DNA of 64,000 nt from Nymphaea colorata (lineage: Eukaryota; Streptophyta; Magnoliopsida; Nymphaeales; Nymphaeaceae). This document shows, in pieces, positions 27,699 through 41,800 of this stretch (position 1 is its first letter; every line of letters starts with the position of its first letter). The notes beneath the pieces are model-generated. The model worked only from the letters and a program-made list of their open reading frames with translations, made no database searches and was not told the origin of the DNA. The stretch covers positions 27,856,131-27,920,130 of the forward strand of contig NC_045140.1 in NCBI RefSeq assembly GCF_008831285.2. Direction: 5' to 3'. The position numbers were made by a program, and so were the translations under genes.

Positions 27699-30600
27699 TC
27701 ATAAATTGAACTCCCTGTCAGGAAAGAGAATAGGGGCAACAAGGGACCAGATATACAAGGCTGCAGTCACCCACCCTGTTACTGCACGGACCCAAACAGA
27801 TGACCATCCAACATCAACGAGCTTCCCGCTCTCACCTACCGAGCTCGTCCAGCCAGTTAGAAGCATCGCTGAGTACATGCTGGCCAGAGAAAATATAAGA
27901 TGGAAGAAGGAGTACGAATACGTGACTGGACGTGCTTTCTCTTTCTTTTGTTCTTCCTGCTGCTCCAACTTATCGAAAGAAAGCAAAGGCTTATCTGAAC
28001 CTTTCATTGAACAAAAGCAAGAAACATTTGTTACAGACTTTAAACACAAACCTGCATGGACGCACATATACAACAAAAGAAGGGGGAAAAAGGCATCACA
28101 GAATGAAAGCAGGCATCATCAAGAGCCTCAACACAAAGGTCCGAAGCCCAGTTTACACCACCAGCTCTTCAAAATGTCAGAAGCCATTCATTAAAGGCAT
28201 GAGCATCTTTGCCCTAGAATCGGTACTCAACACCAGAAAAATGACATACATCATACAACTTTGGATATATTAAGCTATTCTGAAACATCAGTATGATTAT
28301 ATAAAATCTATGTTCAACATGCTATGATGTGGCACCTGAACCATGGGAAGTCCAGAATTTGACTTGTTACTAAATCTGACTTCCAGTTTAATGGATTCGG
28401 TTGAATGTTTTAAAACACCATGGTCTTTTTACTCATTATAAAATGGTATCAGCAGGTATTAACCAATACATGACATTTTGCTGGTGGGCCACAATATGAT
28501 AGGGCCTGTTACGGCCCCTTGTCAGCAAATACGGACCAAAATAAATGCTGTATTGGAAATTCCAGCCCAATTTTCGACCTTTTTATAGATTTATCGAAAA
28601 ACCATATTTAATAAAAAAAAGAAAAATTATTTGGTTGGTGACTGAGGTATGGGCCAATTCATTACATTGTTTAGGATTCTAATATGCAATATTTTGGATT
28701 TTTACAACATTTCTTTTATCAACAGACCCATCTTAGCACATTCACCTATAGGCAATCAAATTGACTGCCTTCTAACTTGCTAACCACAAAAAAGGTAGCA
28801 GATATAGCAGGAAGCTACGTCGTCAAAATGCACCAGGCTCATGCAAAATCATCAAAATGGAAGCAACATTTAAATAAACAACCAAACAAGTGATTTTAAA
28901 TAAAAACATTACATGTTAATGAACAATAACTCTAAAAACAGAACAAAAATTGAGTTGGAAAAAATTAAATCACATAAAGTTAAGCAATTTGGATCATTTT
29001 TGGGTTAAAAAGTACCCAAGTATGTCTAAGTACCCATTTTGGGTACGGGTAAGTGGACTTTAATTGAAGTACCCATGTGATTTATGTGTTTACTTTTCGT
29101 GCACTCTCTGTGTGTGCATCTTAAATATTTTTTTCCAATAGATAAGCTATGTCACACAGACTCTTCAAAAAAGTGGCCGCACCCGTGTCGACACGATGCT
29201 GGTGCTGATGCAGCTCCGACACGCACCCCAACCGCATCCTTTCTTATGCAAGTTCAAAATATTTTCCTTTTTTTTTTCTTCTCCCCGTCCCTTTCTTTCT
29301 TTATGTATAGTAATAAAAGTAAAAAGAAAGGACAGATTAAGCTAAGAAACAAGCTAAACTATATATATTATGAATACATACATTTATCCCTCACCACATC
29401 CTCACACCCAAATTTTTTGGGATATGTCGCACCCGCACCCGCACCCCACACTCAAGTGACAAAGTAGATAAGTAATTTGAAGATCTACTTCAGGTGTAGA
29501 ATGGATTAGAATTTAACAAGTTGATTATTAGGAAAATAGCATACTTAGTTTGCTATATGAATATATGAGCATTGATAACATTAATCATGCTTTATAATTG
29601 CCTTGCTTTTCTGGAAACCAATAACAATATGTTTTTTAATTGAAAAATGCTTTGATTTTTTGTTAAATGTTAACATTTAGTATTGCATTGTGTAGCTTTT
29701 TTTGTGTGCCTAATTTGCCCAGGCTATAGGCTCAGCCCCTCTTAACAAGATAGGCAGGAAGGTAGTAAATTAAATTCAGCTATGACCAAGGACTACTGGA
29801 TCAAAGGTTCCCAAAGAATTGTGAAAAATTTTCAATCATAGATCCTTGAAAATATTAAATTCTTTATCACAAGGTTTTTCCTAGCACAGGGGTTAGTGCT
29901 ACGAGTGTAACTTAGTTCTCAAGAAACAGTTGCATAGCGAGATCCAACACAATGCAGCAGAAATGTCTCCTCGTCAATACATAAGACTGAATGTCAGAAT
30001 CATGAATGCACCTTCTTATCTCGGCCAACTCTTTTTCTCGAATTAGGGGGGAGCAAAAAAAGAAAAATTCATCTGACATAAAAAAAATGAATTTTCAGAT
30101 TGTAAAGAAATGAGATAGGCAAATAAATATTTTTCTTTGCCTCAGGTAAACGTAAGAAATGCAACAGAATCAAATTCACATCCTCACAACAACTGCAAGC
30201 AAAAAGATAGATAACTTCTCTTTTTGATGAAAATAGGCTGTCAATGGGAGTCAATGCCATCACTTACCTGCACGAGGTGAGCTTGGTGGGGAAAGCAAAG
30301 CAGTAGAAGAGCCTGCACGTACGGCAGAGTATACAACAGAAAGAACTGTTGTCATTAGCCCTAATACAAGGGTACCAGTGGAAACAGCCTTTGAATGATG
30401 AAGGCTATTGCACTCATAGTCTCGTGGTTCACTGGAGAGGGCACTGTAGCATAGGTAGGTGCAATACAATGAAATAATAGAGGCAGGTAGAAGACTACCA
30501 TTGACCTGTAGAAACACATTAACTATTAGGAAGTGCATAAATAACAAAGAATATGTCTCACTAATTAAGAAATGAAACTGCATTTGTTAAGATTTGTCAA

Positions 30601-33600
30601 TAAGCAAACATCTCAAAGGCAGAATACAGTTTCCCAGGCATCAAGCTGACTAATACATTGGTACACACGCTAGCTGCAATGGAATAACCTGACTAGAAAA
30701 AAACGTGATGAAGAATTCATATCTGTCTACATACACGTGTGTGTATGCGACAGAGAGATCCCTCTTTTAGGCAAGCACCTTCTCTCCTACTCAGAAGGCC
30801 GTTAAAGAACTCTCTGCAACAAGACATAAAGCAGATAGGTGCAACTGTATGAAGTGACATGGATTCTATCCCAAACTACGCAGGACTAAACCAGGTTCTT
30901 TTAGTATAGGCTGTGGTTGAATTCAAGAGGTATTTCAGGAACGCCAGTCAGGTCATGCCAACTAATCATAGGTTCGATCCATAAGTAGGCCACATTTACT
31001 AACACATTCATATTAATGGTATAAGAGCTGATAAGATCTAACCAAGAGTTACTTGAACTACAATCTGCAATCTCATAATATGATGTCTAATACTTCCTTT
31101 CATAGTCCATACATATAATCTCATAAAACATAAATAGACTAACAAAAAATATGGTTAAAACGTGAAAAAAAAATGTGGTTTGGATTGGAACCAGAACCAA
31201 TCCAAATATACCAACAACATACCGCCATACCAGTACTGGTACATGGACATAACCCACGTACCTATGTGACATAGCATGAATGTAAGGCCTCATAGGTAGG
31301 ATCAATATTAGGCCATATGTACATGACCATCGTCATTTTAGCTAGACCTACCCAGGTGGCTCAGGATGAAAATCAGACATAGTTCAAAGTTTCAAACCTA
31401 ATTACTGGTATGTACTCAGGCTTGCATTCAGACTTCAGAGTACGTAATTCAAGTGGCAAAAATTGGATCCCACAAGTAATCATCCATTAAAAAAAATTAT
31501 TATTATTATTATTTACAAACATGAGCATGACAGTTATCAACAGCCACAACTGAAGGGCTAAAAAACACAAACACAACTGCAAGTCTTGTGTGCAAAACAT
31601 GCAAAAAGAACCATTACAAACACCACAGTAGTAAGACCAACTCTATATTGAAACCATCTTAATTAAAAACCAGGATGTAACAATTGTAATTTAACAAATT
31701 AACAGAAAGTATGTGCCTCTATCCCATTGGAACAAATCACATAATGCTCAAATATTTTAATGGACCTTATATAACAAGCAAAGAACATTCCTTTGTGCAT
31801 ATGTTTCCCAAAATTTACCTTAGGATGCAGCGCAACAATGGCAAAAGTAAAAACAAGGATCAAAGTCATAACAATGAAAAAGGTGTTGAGAGAACAATCA
31901 TGTCCAGATGGTGTGAACCAATGGAAAAGAAGCCCTGCAAATGAGAATGTTAACGCATAGCAGATAAGAGATGCAACAAACAACGCCGCATACCTGCAAG
32001 TCACAAAAAACGTAACTGATGAGAAAGAGGACAAGAAAACATTTGGGAAATGAAATCTGCAATTGTGACAGGCTCTAAAATATTCGGTAGCAAAGAGGAT
32101 TAAGAGAAACAAACCAAAACCGTTCATCCTTGCTGACCCATCTGTCATTCCATTCATGAACAAAGTCCAACAAGAGGACAACTTGAACAAGAAGAAACAG
32201 TCCTGCACCAAACTTTGATATAGTCTCTGCATTTTAGATAGCACAAACGTGAGATCCACAGTAAGGGATCTGTACCTTTACTTGTTCCCCATGCATGTTC
32301 CAAGACTTGACTCTATGCACATATGTGTTTTGTGTGTGTGTATGTCGCTGTGCAAATTCAAATTCAAAAGAATAGAACCTATTCATAAAACATAATAAGA
32401 TTATCAACATCTACCAATCACTGCATTATTCACTTGTACTCATGTTTTCTCCATACTATAAAATGTTACTCCTCACTATACAAATGCTTATGTAATGGAA
32501 CTCGTGTTTGTTGAAAGTTAAAACATTACCATAAAAGGCGATCAATCCATTTGGAAGGAAAAACATCAGTACTACCACAATACACCATACTGTAATCTTT
32601 GTCATCCATCCACCGTGATGGAGACTATCTCGGACATCATTCTGGTTCTTGACCCCAATCATTATAATGGCTAGGATGGTGAAAAACAAGAAGTTTCCAA
32701 AGCTCACGCGCAATACAGCATCAGTTTGAAACCATTCTCGGTCTGGAGTTTGGTGAAAATGGTTGATCCCTGCATGGTTCACAATAGATAGATAATTCCT
32801 CATGTTGTCATAAAAAAGAACAAAGATGCACATGAAAAGTTGTGTACATGAACATGGACAGCGTATATGTGCATGTTTTTGTTCAGACAGGTAGTGCATT
32901 TATAGAACTTATGATGAAGAACTCACAAAGAAAATACATAGTTCTACTAAACTTTCAGGTGGCACAATCACAGAACTTAAGTGGTAAAAAAATCGATTTG
33001 GAATATAGTAGTTAATGGTTACAAAGATAATAGTAGGCATACGTAACGCAAATATTTATATACGTCAAAAACTAAATTAAACTCCATATATAGACCAGTA
33101 CATCTCTATAAATTAAACATGCAGTTCTCTTTGAAGACATTGCCCTCCTTATCCAGGCAATAAGCCAGAAATAATTCTGAAATCGAGGAGAACTAGTGCA
33201 GAAAAAATCGCAATCCAGAACAAACATAACGTTCTTGTTATGCTGATAACGGTAAGCGTCATGATGGCACAAGAAAAAGAAGTAAAAACAAATTATTTCA
33301 GTATTTAAATTCAAGCACCCGAGCTTCTTTGAGCATTGGACTAGAAAAATATATGAAAGATCACCCACGAAAGCAACTCTAACAAACTCCACTAGTCTTG
33401 AACGAGAATCTAGGATTTCAAGAAAAGGCGCCAAACCATCCATCCAAAGAATTCCACGACGATTAATATGGAAAACATGGGAATCTTTGGACCCGATGAG
33501 CGATCCCAACCACAGACAAAGATACAGACAACAACGGACAAAGAAGCTAAACAAACGAAAAGGACAAAAAAGGGGAGGGCAGCAATCAAACATCAGAAAA

Positions 33601-33802
33601 AAGAAGGAACCGTCATACAGGGAATTTTCTCCAACAGAGGCGCTGCGACCTCCCTCAGGATCCAGGAGACGATCAAAGAAAGCGCAAAGAGGCCGCAGTA
33701 GGCGATCCTCGCGGAACGCCGGCTGATGCCTCCGGCCACCGAGCGGCACGCCTCGCACGCGCAAGCCGCGCAGCACGATGCCAAGCAGGACGCTGCCCAC
33801 AT
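27699..33802 (-). CDS. Serine incorporator (SERINC/TMS1 family) multipass membrane protein
   Basis: Six exons on the minus strand: 33619-33802, 32530-32769, 32115-32226, 31819-31993, 30268-30505 and 27699-28000, totalling 416 residues, the usual length for plant members. SERINC proteins are polytopic membrane proteins linked to serine-derived lipid metabolism. Landmarks in order: a Cys-rich start (ASCLASCCAACACEACRS), RSARIAYCGLFALSLIVSW, INHFHQTPDREWFQTDAVLR, several hydrophobic helices, FTPSGHDCSLNTFFIVMTL, SLYCTYLCYSALSSEPRDYE, and a C-terminus with YSYSFFHLIFSLASMYSAML and WSLVAPILFPDREF. The ATG at 33802 is the only in-frame start before the family N-terminus. All splice phases agree. 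Intron 5 (28001-30267) contains a small transposon. Confidence 0.95.
29147..29464. mobile_element. Small non-autonomous hAT-like element in a SERINC intron
   Basis: A 318-bp insertion flanked by the exact 8-bp direct repeat TAGATAAG (29139-29146 and 29465-29472). The left end reads CTATGTCACAC; the right end, reversed, reads CTTTGTCACTT. Inside the ends are repeats of the type CACCCG (for example near 29432-29447). There is no coding capacity. An 8-bp target duplication is the hAT signature. The ends and G/C-rich repeats beside them match the larger element at 46766-47927. Confidence 0.68.
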
Positions 33803-35648
33803 CTTCGCCCACCTTCTCACAGTCTTCCTCCTCCGATTTTCCCCCTTTTCTCCTTCCTTCCCTATCCAACCAAAACTTCAGTACAATGAACGAAAAAAGA
33901 GAAGACAAGAATCTCTACGAAGCTTTAACATAAAGGAATTTATGTAATTTATCGTGATCCATCATGAAATCGAGATGGTTAATACAGAAGAGCGGAGAGG
34001 GCGAACCCTAGAAAGCGCTCCTCCTTTCCCCGCCAAGGAATCCCTCCACCGAAATTTCTTCCCTTCTCTCTTCCGGGTTGTCCACCTTTTTCTCCCACAT
34101 ATACCAACCGTGCCTTCGCCTGAAATCCCCCCAGAGACTTTATTAAAGTGCGCACCCACCAATATTTGACGGTTTCGCATTATATCGCGATCTTTGACAA
34201 CGGCGGATGTTTTACAAATTCCGGCACCTTTGCTCCAAATATGACCGATTTTAACTTTTTTTATATTATTGAAAAAAAAGCTTATTTAACGGTAGAAACC
34301 AGACTAATTGAGATAAAAACCAAACCCCTTAAACTTGTGTTAAAAAGTATTTTAAATAAAATATAAACCTTTTAGTATGTTTATAGACACTAATTTAACA
34401 AAGAGTTCTTCATTTTTTAATTGCAAAAAAAGATTGTATTTAAGTAATAACAGCATTAACTGTTTCTCACCAAATCACTCTTAAGATCATATTTATAAAG
34501 TTGGATTGTAAAAAGATATAAGTCGCATGCCTTGGTGAAAACCGAACCGCGTCCAGTTTGTAAATAGAAAATCCAAATCCATGTATGGCAGCCAAAACTC
34601 ATCCAACTATACCATTACAAGGCTTATAGAATATCTCCAAAAAATGTAAGATGCATAAAAGTGTGCCGGTCGAGAGCTCCAGTAAGAATTCATGCATGGG
34701 TCGAAGCTCTGAACCAGAGAAAGTGTAGGTGAGGAGGTCCGTGCATACGACGAAGGGGTGAAGGCGGCACAGGTTCACTTCATCCCTTCTCGAGCTTAGT
34801 TGGATGTTTCGGATTAAGTTAGTGTTTGGACCCTTTATTTTGTTTTTGGATCCATTTCTCTTTTTCTAGTTAATTTGATATATAAATACCTCACATCACA
34901 TGTGAGGTTAGTTTTTTTGTCTTTTTTATTTTAGTCTTGGAAGAAACAAAATTCCAACGTGAGTTAGATTAGGCGTTTCCCTTTGTTTGCTTAAAACTTT
35001 ATCATTTGCTTGCAACTTTGTTAATTTCTTTATCAATATTATTTGAGAGTTCGTTGATTTGGGAAAGGGTTGATGAAAGATGGTAGCTTTCTAAAGGGAA
35101 GACCAAATGTTAACCGCCTCAATCTCGGGTCTCCACCATTCTAGAGGAGGACAACTTCGCTTTAGTTCCTGCCGGAGATGATGCCATGGGTGGGAGCCAA
35201 GCCAGGTCTACACATGAGCCACATATTTTTCACGGCTGTTCGTTTCAAATAATGGATGGAGAATATTTTCATGGAAAATGGTTCCCTTTATTTCATATCA
35301 GAAAGGCCCTTGAAGCCAAAGGCATCCTTGAATTGAGGGTACATTTATCCGGCCCTCCATATCAGAGAAGATTAATTTGAGAATTCAACGGCTGTGAGCT
35401 TTGAATTCGGATAATCTGGATATGAAAAATCAGATTCGGTTGAATTCGATACCATTAAAAAAGCCACATTCCCAAAAATCATTTACATCCATAACTGACA
35501 GAGAGCCATTCATACATATCCAACCGTCTGAGGCTGGTACATGGATTTCTAAGCCAAGAGAGAATGCCTGAGCATAATAGCGTCTCGTTGTCATGAGCAA
35601 GCAAGCCCTGAGACAAAGTTACCTCACAAAATCGAGTTTATGCTAAAA

Positions 35649-35698
<50 letters not shown>

Positions 35699-35770
35699 GA
35701 GATATAGACACACACACACGTCAACCATAAGCAGATCATTCATCCCGTGGATGCAGAAACATCAAAAACT
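33803..35770. other. Intergenic: serine incorporator promoter side, then AT-rich spacer
   Basis: The first few hundred bases should be the leader and promoter of the minus-strand serine incorporator gene; a weak TATATG lies near 34097-34102 on the minus strand. The remainder is AT-rich with no recognisable gene, ending in a CT/TA microsatellite. Confidence 0.45.
35649..35699. repeat. Compound (TC)n(TA)n microsatellite
   Basis: A TC run of about 25 bases passes directly into a TA run of about 26 bases, roughly 75 bases beyond the likely polyadenylation signal of the Nudix/peptidase gene. Confidence 0.95.
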
Positions 35771-35776
35771 TTTATT
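35771..35776 (-). terminator. Likely polyadenylation signal of the Nudix/peptidase gene
   Basis: AATAAA on the minus strand, about 100 bases after the stop codon at 35874. Position and motif suit a plant near-upstream element; the actual cleavage site is not visible. Confidence 0.5.
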
Positions 35777-35873
35777 GTACAGTACTTCCCTTTGCAGTTG
35801 TCTGTAGTGACAAGGATTTGAAATTTTAATGATAAATTACTCCACCTGACCCCATGCACTAGGCTCCGTTGAT

Positions 35874-38800
35874 TCAATGTGTCTTAAATTGCTTTTGGGC
35901 CTCCAACAAAGCGTCTGCAAGTTGAAATGTAGGACTAATATCTACAGGAACCTGCAATTAGTCATGCGCATCAATCAGAGAATATAGATACTAACATCAG
36001 GCAGGCCGTCACCAAAAGTTGAAAACTACTAACCCCCTGAAACATGTTATTTTTCTAAGAGACCACTAAATCTTTTCTGCCTGATGCCTTAACTATCATC
36101 TGGTGCATTATTTGCTACCACATAGAATTCAAAGATAATTAAATTTTTCAGTATTACAGGTGAAATATAGAAATGTGGAGCTGCCACAATATTAATGTGC
36201 ATGTGAGTTAGTTGTCATGCTAAAGTGTGAACCTATACAAGCACCGCTGTAAGCAATATCTATGGAACTCCTCCATCAATATATTGACAGCCCAAGTCAA
36301 ATTACCCCATCCTTTACAACCTCCTACCGTCTCCCCCTTCCTCCCCCACGCCAACCCAACCAAAAAAAGAATCATCAACGACCTACTGCAAGCAAACTAG
36401 ATGACATGGACCTTCATCTTCAAGACAAAAATAATGAGTTAATTATTAGTGGAAATGCCTAGGGTGATTAAGCCTTCATGAGTGGATAAATGCTCACACC
36501 CATGGAATAATGTTGCTTTGACTGCATGTCCAGCATAACATCAACTGCAAAGAGTTCAGTATTGATGATATATGATTAGCAGTGAAGCAAAACAGACTCG
36601 GTAGACCCTGCATTAAGTCAGCATCCCCTAATCAGACAATGACAAAGATCCATAGCAAGATTCAATGGAGTGCTCCACTGCGGCACTGCCTGATCATTCC
36701 AGTACAACAGCACGGTATCTGTTGATGGAGAGTATACTATCTCATGAGTCTGTTGACCAATAGATTCATGACTTAAGTCCGATTCCCTTGTTCTTATTCA
36801 AAAATTTATCCACCAAAATTTTAGGGGCTGTGACTTTCTGTCTTTAAGTTTTGTCTCAGGGAGCATTGGCTTCAAATACTTCAATGCCTTTGTCATTTCT
36901 ATTTAATTTCTTCCAGCAAAATAGTCGTACCTAAAGATGAATCATGCATCTATACATGCTTGTGAGGTTGCACTCCAAAAGAAAAGGTGGAAATGGAGAC
37001 ATCATAGACCCACCAATATCAGCATGAATTTCACAATATTATGGATTTACCAAGTCAGTTGAATAATACCTGTAGTTTTTCAAGCTTTTCCAAGGCATTC
37101 TTCAAGGGTTGTGTCATGACAGCATACTCCTTAAGAAGTAAACCTGCAGCAGGCTTGTCTCCTGTTGCTTGAATCAACAAGATTTTCCTACTCAAGCTTT
37201 CAACAGCATCTTCAACCTTAAACAGAAATATCAAAATAATTCTATGTTGAAAGTTTGAAAACTTGAAACACACAAACAGGAAAGAGCTTGAAAAAAAAAT
37301 TGCCTCTATAAAATGTTCAAGAGTGCATATTGAACAATTCTATGTTCCATCTTGAGCAGAAAAATATAGAAAAGAACCACAATGGCAATTACCTTTGTAA
37401 AATCAACTGAAAATGTTCCATCAGAATGCATAACGAACGCTTCTTTTTCATATAGCCAATTGAATTGCAGTGCCTGCCCTTTTCTGTTTTCAAAGAGAAA
37501 TAGTCAAAATATTTAATCAACTTCTTACTTAAATAAACAATGTTTCACAAAATTAGTTTACCCATGAGCTTCTTCCAATCCAAAGCGCACAGAACGAAAG
37601 CATCCAGCAAGGAATGAGACATACATTGACCTTTCTAAATTTCTTGGTAGCAATCCCTAGAAAATTAACATAAATATAGAAGTCATTCATCCAATAACAT
37701 GCAAGCAATAAATTAGTTATATGACAAGAACAACCATCATCTATTTCTGACTGGAGATCAGTTCGTCAACTTATCATCTTAAGAAGGCATAGAAATTACT
37801 GTCAAATTACAATTTGCAAGAAATTGGAAGCAAACAGAATTCCATGAATTTTTGCAAATTTTGCAAGCAGTAGATACAGTTTCTCCCTGTCCGTACTAAG
37901 AAATCTTTTATGATGGCACACGTGCAACACTTGAGTCTACATAAGAATATACCCCATAAAGTATCCAGCAGTCATCTTATATGTGTAACATCCAAACTTG
38001 CTTTTTAAACCTTTCAATTTGCTTTAAACAATTTTTTAAACAAATTTTTCATTCTCGAAATTAATATCTAGTATCCTAAAAGCTTCATTCAAATAGTTAT
38101 AGACCTGAGTTTTGCAAACCAGTTATTTCCTGCTCCTTAAGCGGCTTGTCAAGAAACAAGCTTCTACATAGACAGACGCCTATCATGAGTGATGACTATG
38201 CCTCGACTTAATATTTAATAAACCATTGTGCTTGACAATGAAGGTTTCAGCTAAACGATTCATGAATGAGAACCAAGTTTCTACCACTAATAGTTATTTT
38301 GTGTATCTTAATCAAAGGACAAGAAAATTTTCAAATTAGCAATTAAGATCTAGGTCAAAAGGAGGTATGAGCTTAACTGACATGTCTCACCAAAACCACT
38401 TTCTCTTCTTCTGGAATAATAACGTTGCATTCGATCTTAACTGATAAAAAAATTTTGGAAAGGAACACAATCATGTGTAGATGCAATGACCTAAAACTGC
38501 CCATCATTCCACAACGCCATCTGAATGGGGCCAATTTATAAGAAATTAACTTCCTTCCAAATTTTCTGTAATATTCTCCAGCAAGCAACAATTCAATAGG
38601 CAACAGACCTTAAAGTATTGCATGACCAAACAGTTGCGATCATAGACATAGTCTTGGCAACTGTTATACCTTGCTAACCTTCACATGTACATATACAGCG
38701 GCTAATTCTTCAGGATTTTCATGAAGATTTTTCAAGGATTGATCATATATCTGGGAGACAAAATCTTAAAACAATACAAAAACGCCTTTTGAGTTCAAAA

Positions 38801-41800
38801 GATATCTACTCAATGAAACACTGAATTCTATATATGTGTGAATAAAATATCTGCAAATATCATATCACCATTAAAGATTGTTGACAATGGAATTTAACTC
38901 CTACCTGATCAATCAGGAATTTAAGAGCCCAAAGTCCGACTATATCTGCTTTTGCCTCTTCTAATGCTGAGTGAAGTTCTTGGAGCTCCTTTAAGAATGA
39001 GCAACAACCATTTAGGCAACAAAGTGTAATATTCGGAAATCAAAATACAGGGAATCAACCATAGGCAAATTCAAGCAAAACAAGAGCAGGTCATGCAGAT
39101 GCTCAATAGCCAGTACCAAAATTTCTAGGTTACCATGAAAAGAATGGTGTGCAATACAAAACTGCCTGCAATAATGAAAGGAGTGGGACAGGATTAACTC
39201 TCCTACGCCTTCCAGTTCAAAAGAAAGAGTATGACATGATTGAGCAGATGTCTATTTCCCTGTGTCCACCCAATACAACATCGGCCTGGAAGCAGAAAGC
39301 TGAACACACCCCCCACCCCTTTCCCTCTGATGGCCCAAGAGAGCAGGAGAGTAAGAATAAAAGTATCACTTGAGGAGCAGCCCCTCTGAACATGGCTAAA
39401 GATGGGCAAGTAAATTTCATAGAGCAATATAAATGTTACACGTTATCATGAAATGAACAGTGACACACAACAAAACCAACATTTAAGTGGAGGAAGGTCC
39501 AAAACTACTAAATTTGTACTGTTTGAAGAGAACAATGCTTGCATACACAAGTTTGGGGTATGGCTCTACCCAAACTCATCTGCATCTTAAATTGTTAAAC
39601 ATTACAGAAGCATATTTCAATCAACAGTTCAAGCTTCTCTTTTGCCTTCAAGTTTACCACCTAATTCATAATTGTTTGATAAACATGGTGTTTTGACAAT
39701 AGCATTAACTATATTTCAAAATTCTGAGATGAAGCCTCTAATTAATACTTGTGCAAAAAAGAATTTTGTGACAGACCCACTTCAGGCGCATGAAAAAAAT
39801 ATCGGATGTATGACAACCAAGACTGTCTGTCATGAGCCACAAAGGTGTGAAGTGCTGCCACGAACACACAGAGGGGACATGGGAGATCACAGTAGAGTTT
39901 GCCAGGAAACTTTGTGCTCGCAGTATTGCCAGGCCTAAGTCATCAGCAGGAACAAATGGCTGAGATGTTACAAATGAAATTGGGAACTCAGAAGCTCATA
40001 GAAAACAGAAAGTTATAAATCTTTAAATAACCATCACCAATATAACAGAAAAATTGCATACAAAATGGAATAACAACGTGAAATGAAACTAAACAAAATT
40101 TATTCAAGAAAATCAATAAATTTGAGAAACATAACAAACAGATAAGGATAATTAACCAGGCAAAACAAAAATACCAGTGCATCTGGCTGAATATTGAGGA
40201 CTAGACTGCATATAGCAGAGCAAGGTATCTGAAAAGTTCTAAGAGTTAACTTATTATTCTAGCCTCTATGAAGTTCCTGGGAATGTGGCATTACAAATGG
40301 AATAACGTGACAAATCACTTGCATACTGAAAAGCAAAAGAAGTACTTAAACAATATATTACCTTTGTATCCTAACTTAACAAACATAGAATGGGCCAAAA
40401 GTGAACTGCTATAAAGGTATTAACTTACACATCAAATATTACAACTGTATAAATCAGCAAAGTTAAAACAGAATCATACCAATCTCACTGTTGACTCTTT
40501 ACCACTTGGGCACCTAATCGAATGGGGCCCAATTCCATGGCAACATTCATGGCATATTGTATGAGTGAAAAATGATTCAAAATCAACATGTTGTTTCTGG
40601 TCCTCCCTTATAGCTACTTCAGCGATAGGTTTAAGGATGTGAATGAACCTAATTGCAAAGGAAAGGAGAGAAAATAAAATTAAGCAATGAAGTAGTTATG
40701 ATGTTCAAACAGCAACCTTGCATACTGAAAAAAGAATAATTACTTTGCCTCTGAGACATTCTTAAGCATAACCATTGATGTGCCCCTCTCTTTCACTATC
40801 CGTTCATCATTTGGCAAGTTGAAAGCAACAGTCTGTGGACCCTTAACATCCTAACATGCAAGCGGATATTGATCAATGATTTCAAAAGCAATTTCAACTT
40901 AACAAGAAGCCATTCACATCGCATTAAACATTTTGCCTCAATAAATTATGCTGCTAAAATAATTTTATAAATTCTGTAGAGGAAGTCAATGAGAACAAAA
41001 GCAAAGTAGCAAATCAACAAATAGGATAAAAGACTAAAAAGGAAAGTCTTATCAGTGGGGTGATATTTAGTGGGTGTATAACTGTATAGTGTATATCATA
41101 CAAAGAAATAAATGTCAAGATGGTACACAGGAAGGGCTAACCTTTCCTAGACGTGATGTCAATATATTTTTTTATCATTTCAAACAACATCTCAACACAA
41201 ATCTAAACCAAGCACCCAGCCTGTTGAATACCACTTCCCTCCCAGTGTACTTCAATTTGGCATCTAACAAGGACCCAAACCAGGATAGCACGTGATAATT
41301 AAGCTCAATCATGCATAAATATCAATATATTTTTTTATCATTTCATACAACATCTCAACACAAATCTAAACCAAGCACCCGGCCTGCTGAATACCACTTC
41401 CCTCCAAGTGTACTTCAATTTGGCATCTAACAAGTTCCCCAACCAGGATAGCACGTGATAATTAAGCTCAATCATGCATAAACCATTTTCTACAGCTTTA
41501 AAAGAACTTTGAAATATAACCAGTCCCCTACTTTGTTTCAATTTGGCATGGAAAAAGGTTTAGAAACTAAGTCACAAGGCACTACTTCGCCCCAGATATA
41601 TATGAACATATTCTCTAAACTTTCTCAGACATGAGACTGTCTCAAGTAATTCTCATGCATGAAATGTTAGATTACCTTGGATTAACAATCCATATTAGAC
41701 CACAAATCCAAGAATTGAACATGGCTTTAATACCTTTTGTAACAATCTTGTCATAAATCTGACTCAAATGCTCGTCATAGCAAATGCAAACTGCTTTTTA

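Noticed and set aside
30960-30990. tRNA-like internal box GGTTCGATCC
   Set aside because: No matching A box, cloverleaf arms or anticodon loop could be built around it. It lies in a serine incorporator intron.
31190-31280. Possible third copy of the CTATGTCAC-type transposon, ending TGTGACATAG near 31273
   Set aside because: The right-end motif and 'GGTAC'-like words are present, but I found no left end or target duplication, so it may be chance or a fragment.
31699-32259. 186-codon minus-strand open frame
   Set aside because: It reads through serine incorporator exons 3 and 4 and the intron between them. The spliced frame explains the conserved residues.
33072-33908. 278-codon minus-strand open frame
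   Set aside because: It overlaps serine incorporator exon 1 in another frame and runs into intron 1. Its sequence has no family resemblance, while the frame starting at 33802 gives a textbook SERINC N-terminus.
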